This document shows, piece by piece, positions 56,161 through 64,000 of a stretch of 64,000 bases of DNA (its first letter is position 1; each line of letters starts with the position of its first letter). Below the pieces are notes generated by a model. The model had not been told where the DNA came from, ran no database searches, and saw nothing but the letters and a program-made list of their open reading frames with translations. The DNA comes from Eunapius fragilis (lineage: Eukaryota; Porifera; Demospongiae; Spongillida; Spongillidae): assembly GCA_963681505.1 (NCBI GenBank), contig OY811982.1:7083261-7147260 (forward strand). The letters are read 5' to 3'. The position numbers were made by a program, and so were the translations under genes.

Positions 56161-58149
56161 TTGATCAAGTATGTGCAGTGCAACATACATTTCTATTGGC
56201 TGCATGCATGTTGTAGCAGGTTCAAGCAAAATAGGACAATGGCACAAAGAAACCTCCAATGATGAAGGTACTGGTTAGACAAAGGTGGAGCTGTCCTTAT
56301 ATTATGGTATGATATCTTGGGAGGGGAACAATATGTTAGACACATCAAGAGTTCACACTGACTCATACTAACACTAGGTATGCATGCACCATTTTACAAC
56401 TGCCTATGGCATACAAAACTGTTGTAAGAGGATCTCTTTTAACAAGTTATCAAACAAGCAGCAGTTGTATAGAGCTTGAATTCCTTTTTTTGTAACCCCA
56501 CATATGATTCCAAAGCCTCTGAATTATGTGCGCGGAGCGAATTATTCATGATTTAGGTCATATGTTATTTTTATTTATACCAGCGGACAGGAGACGCGGC
56601 ACCACAGGATAACGATATGGACTTACGAGAATAGGATGATACTACTTGATTCTTTTGTTTTGAAGAGGACTTATAAGGGCGGAAAAAGAGTTACAAAGCC
56701 TCGACTGAAAGGATTATTTCGCGCCAATTTGGAACCTTCGTATGCGCGTAAGAAAAAACAGCCCAGTAGCAGATGCTACAGCATGCGTAGAACTAAAGTT
56801 AAATAGAAGGATAGTTGTAGCAATATTCAGTTCCTTTTTCAAATGCACATGCCATACGATGGCTGTAGAAATGTTATCGTCGAAATTTTAATGAGTTTTC
56901 CAAGGGTAGCCATGTTGGATGAACCGTAAATATCATAGTGTGTTCTAATTATATACTTAATGCCCATGCGAAATAGCCGTGTCAGGAGTCATCTGCCCCA
57001 CATACATGTAAAGGGTAGTGATCAACAGGATAGGCTAAGAACACTAACAGTTTCTTTTTATTCATTTTTCCTACTCTACATGACATGCTCCTTAGGTGGC
57101 TGTATGGTGAATGTGATACAGCCAGCATGACAAAAAGCTTCAGCAACAACTCAAATAGAAGGGACATTGCAGGTTTTGTGTGTCTACAAGGCTCTGCAGA
57201 CTTCATGTGATGGCATGCATGTAGATTTTGGCATTTTTATTTGGTGATGTATGACCTGTGCATGTGAATGTAGATAGTTACAGAAGGTGCTGCTGGTATG
57301 GAATGGTGGACTTGCTGGAAGCAGATACAATGTAGGAGGCTTGGTATTTTAGATAAGAACTATGTATATGATTAGTTGTTGGCATTTATATAAACTTTCC
57401 TTCCCTCTTAATAAACTAAACCTTTTGAGTGTGTAGCAATGCAGCTGCCTGTACATGTAATAATATAACATAGCCATTGCTGGTCTGTGTACATGTGATG
57501 GTGGGTAGGTATGGTAGCCCAGTTGGTTACACTCTTGTCTGATGTGTTTCAAGTGGTTATTGTGTTGTGCTCTAGACATTATTGTACCTCTCAAAGCAAT
57601 GACGCAATTAGCGTTTTGACCATAAGCAAGAAGAGTGTATACACTATGAAGGATGATGAGTACTGGTCAGAGGGAATTAAAACTGAAAAGTAACAAAGAA
57701 ATGCAACACACTCAAGATGTCACAGCTATGCTGGACACGGCTGACTGATGATATATGGAACGTGATGACCGTGGTTATGCAACTTGTATGTGGGGTGTAT
57801 CTCACTAACCATTCATCAGAAGTGTGATTTGAAGGTCCTAAGCTCTGAAAAAAAGTATACTGACTACTCTCATATAATCCGTGAGCACCTAAGGAAAATA
57901 TCATTTGGTTGGGAAACTATTGATGACTGATTGAACAACGAAATGAGATAAAATGAATGGACATTGGTAATGTGGAAGTGTGGATATAATTAGTACCTAA
58001 GGTGCAAAAAACTGCCAAATAGTCCCCACATTGCAAATCCGAGAGCACCTAGTCAATATTTGGTTTTGTTCTGCACTTTTCTGAATGCATCAATACATTT
58101 TCAATGGACATTGAATTACGCAATGACCTGAATACCACATAATCTTTGT
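56161..58149. other. Intergenic, no gene seen
   Basis: Unique, AT-rich sequence with short open frames lacking domains. No element boundary is seen. Confidence 0.5.
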
Positions 58150-59300
58150 GACTGCCAATTTCTCGATATAGGAAGGTGCAGTTTGGACTCTACTTGGATG
58201 ATGCCAAGTTGTGGAGATGTAAAGGTCACTGTTAATAGGCAAGACACACCCAATATTCCTCAACACTTTACACCATTACTAACATTGGACTGTCAACTAC
58301 GCATAGTGGCATCAAAAACGGAATTCAGAGTGCGATTTTGGATTGTCAAGGGGGGCACAGTGTCACTGTGGTGTTGCGTCAGTGTGTGATATGTTCACAA
58401 TACAATGAATGACCATGCTATGCTCCAAGTTCATCTCCACTACCGTAGTTCCGTGTAAAGGAAGGTCCACCATTATCATGCATCGGAGTTGACTACTCTG
58501 GGCCCTTGTGCAGCAAAGGAACAGGGTACAAGATCTGGATTGTTTTGTTTACATGCTGTGCCACCCGGGGGTATTCATCTGGAATTAGTGCCAGATATGA
58601 CAACGAACACGTTTATCGGATATTTCAGGTGCTTCACTTGTCGATGAGGAACCCCCAAAAAGACCGTGCCATAATAGCAAAACATTCAAAGGAGGCAGGA
58701 AGGAGCTGATGCAATTTTTTTAGACTACTATGCTCAGTTACATGTTTGTTGGTCATTCAATGTTGATAAAGCTCCATGGTGGAATGGCTTCTGTGAAAGG
58801 TTAGTTGGGCGCATCAAAAGGTGTCTGAAGGTTGTGGGCAAAGCCAAACTGACACTTGATGAGCTCCTGACTGATATAGTAGAAATGGAGAAGACACTAA
58901 ATTCTAAACCCCCTTAACTACGTGGCCACTGATGACGTTCAGGAACCTCTCACCCCAGCACACCACCTGCTTATGGGATATCGTCTACTTGGCCTACCAC
59001 ACCCACATACAGTGTTGGAGCAAGATGCAGACTTTGTGTCGTCTGGGAATCATTCAAGTGTCAGTACGCGGATCGAACACACACAACGTCTTATGAGACA
59101 CTTTTGGAGGTGCTGGAGGAGTAAATAGCTTATTAATTTAAGAGACACCCACAGGTACACTGCCATTGCAGGTAAAGGGAAGAGAAATGCAGCAACAGGG
59201 GACATTGTATTAGTGCATGATGATACACACCCCAGAACATTTTGAAAGCTTGGAAAGGTGGAAAACCTCATAGAAGGGGCATGATGGGCATGTTAGAGCT
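58150..59300 (+). pseudogene. BEL/Pao retrotransposon integrase relic
   Basis: Peptides in shifting frames follow the order of BEL/Pao integrase: a zinc-binding region ending FWIVKGG (near 58345); VDYSGPLCSKGTGYKIWIVL (58485-58550) with the first acidic residue; NVDKAPWWNGFCERLVG (near 58760-58810) with the region of the last acidic residue; then KRCLKVVGKAKLTLDELLTD, LTPAHHLLMGYRLLGLPHP and VLVHDDTHPR (near 59210). At least five lesions break it. No LTR was found around it. Confidence 0.75.
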
Positions 59301-60441
59301 GCAATGGTCCATGTTGCACCAGAATCTGGGACCATGACACATTAAATGACCTGTACAGTTGCTATACCCTCTAGCGGTGAATGGTTTTACCGTCATGGAA
59401 GCTGGAAATACTGAGAAGAGAGAGATTTAACAAAGAATCATCTTCAGCCTAGCCAGTTTAGCCATGTTCCTTCAAGGTCAATTTAAAGTTTGTTCAATCT
59501 CCCAAGACCATGCATTCACCTCTAGAGGGTATAGCAACTGTACAGGTCTGTTAAGTGCTGTGGTCCTGGACCACAACAAGGTTAACAGGCTCCTCTCTAT
59601 TGTCAAAGACAACAGCATATTAAATACATCCCTGATTATGGGAGCAATTCCACCCCTCCAAATAAACAAACTAAATCATACATGTAGATAGACATTTTCA
59701 TACCATCATATCAATATGTACATGCACATGTACTAGTTAACACGGCTCAAACCACACCATATTTACATGCGTATTCCACCGCCAAACATACAAACTAAAT
59801 TGTAGATAGACATTTTATCCCTATTTTCATACTATCATGTCAATATGTACACAAACCACAATATACTTCACGTGCATATACCATCACGAAGAAAAAGTGT
59901 GGCTACAGCTCCATACAATACGTTGTAAGTACCTTCTGTCTCCTTTTTTTGTGCGCTTCCCACTGGGGAGTAGAATTTGTTTGCATGGTCCAGAAAGTAT
60001 GTTGGAAGTTGATGTGGAAAATGGCCGCTTGTAAGAAGCAGTGGAGAGAAAACTAGGCCATGTGACTTTGGCTACAAATAGAACAAAGGTACTTCATTCA
60101 TTGTATGGTTTTAAATGCAGGCAACAAGTTCAAGCATAGATAGTATAGTAAGTAATCTATGGTTCAAGCATGTTAACATGTAGTGCTAGGTGGTTTATCA
60201 GGTTGTCAAGGGTGGTTGCTAAGGCATTAAGGGTATGCCAAAATGTATGGCTGCACAGGCTGTGGTCATCACCAGCTCTTGTATTGCTATGTCCTCCATT
60301 GGTGGGCGTTTTAATCACAGTGAGCTAAAACTGATATACATGTTATGATTTCAATATGGTGAAGCATAAGAATTTAAGAATTATTAATGAAACAAGTGAT
60401 TAAAAATATTTCTACGAGAAAGATGGTGATATATTGGAATG
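59301..60441. other. Intergenic, no gene seen
   Basis: Short open frames only. CATGTACATG-rich sequence lies near 59700-59860, where a TAGATAGACATTTT / ATCATATCAATATGTACA block appears twice. Confidence 0.5.
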
Positions 60442-60626
60442 AAAAGCTATAGTGGTGTAAAAAGCAAGGAAACATGGTTAACTGACAGAGAAAGAAAAAT
60501 GAAATTCACCTATATTAGCACATAGTTATGAAAAAATGACATTCACCTGCTAAAATAGGTCTATTTCATTCTTCCTTCCCTGTCAGTTAACCATGTTTCC
60601 TTGCCTTCTACACCACTATGGCTTTT
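60442..60626. mobile_element. Foldback / MITE
   Basis: The ends AAAAGC(C)ATAGTGGTGTA pair, and the arms (about 75 nt each) include GGAAACATGGTTAACTGACA and its complement. The loop is about 35 bases. It has no coding capacity, and no target duplication is certain. Confidence 0.7.
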
Positions 60627-62116
60627 GATTCCTATATACCACCAACTTTCTCATAGAGATATTTTTATATGCAAAAACTCGAACACACACAGACAAAGCA
60701 AACAGACAAGGGCATGTATGTTTAGTGGAGTGGAGGAGATGAAATACAATGCAAGCATGTAGCAATGGCCAATTCAGGATTTGGGAGGGAGGGGGGGGGG
60801 GGGGGCACAGAGTGTGGCAGGGGTCCAACCCACTGCAGCTATGCGGTAGTGCTGTAAGCTCCCCCATCAGGTGAGGCTCCACCCCATACACTCTGCATTT
60901 GTTGTGTTTTGGAATGACAAATCTCATAGCAAACCTGCAATGGATACTATTTATTTTAAGGGGTGGGAGGGTGCCCCCCCCCCCCCTCCCCCCTTGCCCC
61001 CGTGCTCTACCGTTTCAACGCACTGAACACCACCTACAGTTAAATCAGAAACAAAGAAAAGAGGCTAGTAGACATGGGCATGTTGGGGAGGATATGAGAC
61101 ATGTAGTGGAAACTATGATAGTACATCATCATAGCCATCAAATGCCAATGTGCCAACAGCAATTTGAACTCTCTGTTACCATGAATATGAGCAAAAGTTG
61201 TGCCTTCTGAAGTTGTGCCACCAAGTGCCCCCAGAGTCAGTGAGAGCCAGAAAATCATGGATCTATGAATGAGGAGTACGATGGAACCCACCTTTACAAA
61301 TGCATACACAATTATACATTCTCACTTCCAAACCATGGAGCAGTCGCAACCACAACTATAGACCAGGTTGCATCTTCAGCTCATACTGCCAACATGCAAC
61401 GATAATGTCGTACTTGCATGCCAGCGAAACGTACCTTCATCATCGCTGCATGAACTAGCGCAAGTGGGGCACAAACACTCGTCAGCCCGAGAAGAGCACG
61501 TTCGCCTACGCGGTGCTCTGTGAACAACGCTAACTATACGCAACAGTGAGCGTCATTACCCGACAGCCACGTGGTGCGCTAATCTTCAAGTAAACAGGTA
61601 CACAATAGCAGTTGTCTTGTGCTGTCTCCAATACCTCACCATCAGCCCTGCGTTGAAAAGATAAAATCACGGTAATATATATACTCATGTGGCGACGCAT
61701 CGCACTGACTACTTCAGGGACACCACAAAGTAAATAGCCATTACACCCACTTGACACTCAACAATCAGCAAGGGAAAAGAAAAATTACGTACACTTAGGT
61801 ACAGTAACGACTGGCAAATCCGAACCATGCGCAGCAGCAAAAGAGCTCGAAAGTACAGGAAACTTAAACCGACGTATGTACGTCACCATTTCGCATAGTG
61901 CACGACAGCGCGCCCTACGGCTGCTGTGACACACTTTCCCGGATATATATTATTACGAAACTATAATACAATAATGTTTATGGTCGTTAATATGGCGCGT
62001 CATTATTTTTAATTGGAACAACCTTTGTGGGATGCTTCCATTTTATAGCCCGCCGTGTAGGGATTAAAGTAACTCGTTCACTTAGCAGTTCACGATATCG
62101 TATGTTAACCGTCGAT
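60627..62116. other. 5' region of copy 3, no other gene seen
   Basis: G and C runs at 60789-60805 and 60975-61000 lie beside an AATTCAGGATTTGGGAGG segment, similar to the ends of the GGATCC-type MITEs. The last 70 bases before copy 3 contain CCCGCCGTGTAG (62049-62060), matching the MITE insertion site ahead of copy 2. No clear TATA box is seen. Confidence 0.5.
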
Positions 62117-64000
62117 ATGGCTGCATGCGTGGTAAATGCAAGTGATGAAGATAGCAACGACTGTGTACGAAGTACCTACGAAAGCGAAGTCGCCACCTAC
62201 CTATCCCTCAGGGAGCAGAAATTGAAGCAGCTGGACAAGGCTCTGAATGCAGCAGCTTCTCAAGCACAGAAGGAGGATGTGTTTCGCGAGTATCTTGTTA
62301 GCTGTAACAACGAGAAGAAAAGCGATTTTATATTCGATTTTAAAGGAGGGTGTAATGAGAAGTGGGAAGCTTCCCTTAACCAGTATTTAGTGGTACAGTC
62401 CACTATAGCGAACAAGTATGGATGCATCCACATCTTGGATGGGTACTGTCAGTCATTTAAAGACAAGATGCAGCCAGGCTCAGGGCTCCGGATGCAACCA
62501 CTGGATGAAATCATGTGTGCCAATTGCACTCCAAAGATCGGGTCACCAACCAGGTACGGTGTTGCTAGGTGTGAGAAGCCAGGGATGATAGACTGTTCTG
62601 AAGGGTGCCGCCTGGTGAAATATTGCTCCCAGAGATGCCAGAAGAAGCATTCACCAGCACATAAGGTTGATTGCAAGTCGAGGTATGCTGAGACAGCATG
62701 GCTGAACGGCAGTAGGTATGATATGACTGCAGAGGATGCCAGTGGGGAGCCCCAGATTTTGGATCGACGATTTCATTCAAAGGCAATCCAGCTTCCATCC
62801 AGTGCCACGAGCCTCCCAACACCATGCAGTGCATGCCTGGCTGAGAGTGGGGACCTGAGTGACATGGTGTATACGATCCTGAGTGTTCCAGATAGATATG
62901 AGGGCGAGATCACCCTGCATCTCAACCATGCATCACCTAACATAGCTTTCCGCAACCTGCTATCACTGCTAGCCATGGGCACTCTTGGAGAGTTGAGTTG
63001 CGACATGCTTATTCAATTATGGTATTCAGTCGCAATGACTTGCGATCAAATTGAGATCATCACTAAAATGCTGGAAGAGCTAGTGCAAGGCTCTGACGGA
63101 AAGGTGACAAACAGTCCGTACAGTGCATCTTTGCCAAAACTGCCACATGTCATGCTCACAGTAGACCTTGATCAGAAACATTGGTTTGTGATGCTCACTG
63201 AGAATAGATTGGAATCATCACGACATATTGGAAAGTGCATGGAAGATCGGAATAAGTATTTGTTCAGCTCTCAAGGCAAAAAATACGCCGTTGAAATGCT
63301 CACTGCACTGTCCCCTCACCAGAGAGTCTCGTGGGACAAATTCGCAAAGCATGGCATGTTGCTCCCTCTAGGAGCATTCAATGCACACCACAATGTGCAG
63401 AACCCATTGCTGTTTGATGTTGATAATCGCTGGAGGCCAGAAAGTCAGCTTGATCCTCTACGGTGCTGGCCGAGGGCTGAGATAATTGCAGCAGGGGAGA
63501 AGTGTAACGTACCCAGCAATGACATTTATGGTGCATTGTTCTTCTTTATTCGGCAGAAGCTCTCTGAGTGCACCCAGAAGCTAAACATGCACAGGTTTCA
63601 CATCATAGTCACCTGCTATGAGCCAGGTGCCCTTGTGCATCGACTTCAACAATCCAAGACAGCAATACACTATATCTCAGGGGTGGATGCTACACAACTG
63701 CAGTATGCACATTCAGACGACCAGGAACTCTCAGCCCTCAGTGTTAGGGCTCTGAAGGAGATCATTCAGGGTGCAGGTCTATCAACAGAAGGATGCCTGG
63801 AGAAGAGTGATCTTGTGGATCGTGCTGCCTTGATTCTTGGACGTGCTGCACCATCTGATGGTAAATATTCCGCTGCAGCAGACACAACATTGCCACCCAC
63901 ACAACAACAACCCGACGAGGCAAGCGAGAAGAGAAGGTTCATAGAGGCTCGTGCAAGCCTTGATCCTCCTGATATCCTTGCTGTCTGGTACCTTGCCCAG
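62117..64000 (+). CDS. Giant MYND / OAS-family protein, copy 3 (3' partial)
   Basis: From the ATG at 62117 the frame is open for 628 codons to the window edge with no stop. An in-frame ATG five codons upstream (62102) is an alternative start; 62117 is preferred because copy 2 begins with the same MAAC. The visible part covers the charged N-terminal helix, the first MYND finger with its cysteines present (CANC ... DCSEGC ... YCSQRC), the DUF4470-like region and the SAP-like motif. It ends just before the Sel1 repeats, so the nucleotidyltransferase, beta-helix and last MYND fingers are expected beyond the window. Residues about 64-112 differ strongly from copies 1 and 2, while the flanks of that stretch are conserved. 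Confidence 0.88.
   Translation, partial: MAACVVNASDEDSNDCVRSTYESEVATYLSLREQKLKQLDKALNAAASQAQKEDVFREYLVSCNNEKKSDFIFDFKGGCNEKWEASLNQYLVVQSTIANKYGCIHILDGYCQSFKDKMQPGSGLRMQPLDEIMCANCTPKIGSPTRYGVARCEKPGMIDCSEGCRLVKYCSQRCQKKHSPAHKVDCKSRYAETAWLNGSRYDMTAEDASGEPQILDRRFHSKAIQLPSSATSLPTPCSACLAESGDLSDMVYTILSVPDRYEGEITLHLNHASPNIAFRNLLSLLAMGTLGELSCDMLIQLWYSVAMTCDQIEIITKMLEELVQGSDGKVTNSPYSASLPKLPHVMLTVDLDQKHWFVMLTENRLESSRHIGKCMEDRNKYLFSSQGKKYAVEMLTALSPHQRVSWDKFAKHGMLLPLGAFNAHHNVQNPLLFDVDNRWRPESQLDPLRCWPRAEIIAAGEKCNVPSNDIYGALFFFIRQKLSECTQKLNMHRFHIIVTCYEPGALVHRLQQSKTAIHYISGVDATQLQYAHSDDQELSALSVRALKEIIQGAGLSTEGCLEKSDLVDRAALILGRAAPSDGKYSAAADTTLPPTQQQPDEASEKRRFIEARASLDPPDILAVWYLAQ

Noticed and set aside
57511..57693. 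Short open frame as a possible gene
   Set aside because: It has no domain, no repeat support and no neighbouring coding signal; it is probably chance.

Overview
The window looks like animal nuclear DNA, most probably from a sponge (Porifera) or another early-branching invertebrate. The reasons are indirect. The only intact genes encode an oligoadenylate synthetase (OAS)-type nucleotidyltransferase in a very large multidomain protein (OAS genes are known from sponges). The transposon load is also mixed and animal-like: hAT, Tigger/pogo, BEL/Pao, Ty3/gypsy, tyrosine-recombinase and endonuclease-bearing reverse transcriptase relics, plus long CA/TG tracts. No bacterial-type operon, rRNA, tRNA or CRISPR array was recognised. 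The taxonomic call is an inference.

Three plus-strand copies of one giant gene dominate the window. Copy 1 (1-7188) is cut by the left edge. Copy 2 (15852-22910) is complete apart from a single in-frame TAG about 100 codons before the ancestral end; the remainder is still open at 22911-23213. Copy 3 (62117-64000) is cut by the right edge. Each is a single uninterrupted exon of up to 7.36 kb. Domain order is: MYND zinc finger, DUF4470-like region, SAP-like motif, Sel1-like repeats, OAS-type nucleotidyltransferase with its acidic triad, TPR-like helices, right-handed beta-helix, two further MYND fingers, and an unassigned C-terminal domain. This tandem family is the candidate undescribed system: a large scaffold carrying a 2'-5' oligoadenylate-type second-messenger synthase.

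Copies 1 and 2 also share about 2-2.5 kb of 3' flank (7189-9770 and 23214-25270), so the duplication was segmental. Insertions that distinguish the copies can be read against empty sites: a 481-bp foldback element behind copy 1 is absent behind copy 2, and a 276-bp terminal-inverted-repeat element lies in the 5' flank of copy 2 but not of copy 3.

The rest is mostly mobile-element debris. 10.1-12.5 kb: three reverse transcriptase relics, one split by a Harbinger-like MITE. 25.3-30.3 kb: minisatellites and a G-rich inverted-repeat element. 30.6-33.4 kb: a hAT element with broken transposase. 34312-34511: a 200-N assembly gap. 35.5-39.3 kb: further reverse transcriptase relics. 43.4-46.8 kb: tyrosine-recombinase, BEL/Pao gag and Tigger fragments. 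47165-52118: a full-length Ty3/gypsy element with both LTRs and a 4-bp target duplication but broken reading frames. 53966-55724: a 1.76-kb CA tract. 58.15-59.3 kb: a BEL/Pao integrase relic. The giant genes stay open over kilobases while neighbouring elements are riddled with stops and frameshifts, which suggests selection (or very recent copying) has kept the genes intact.
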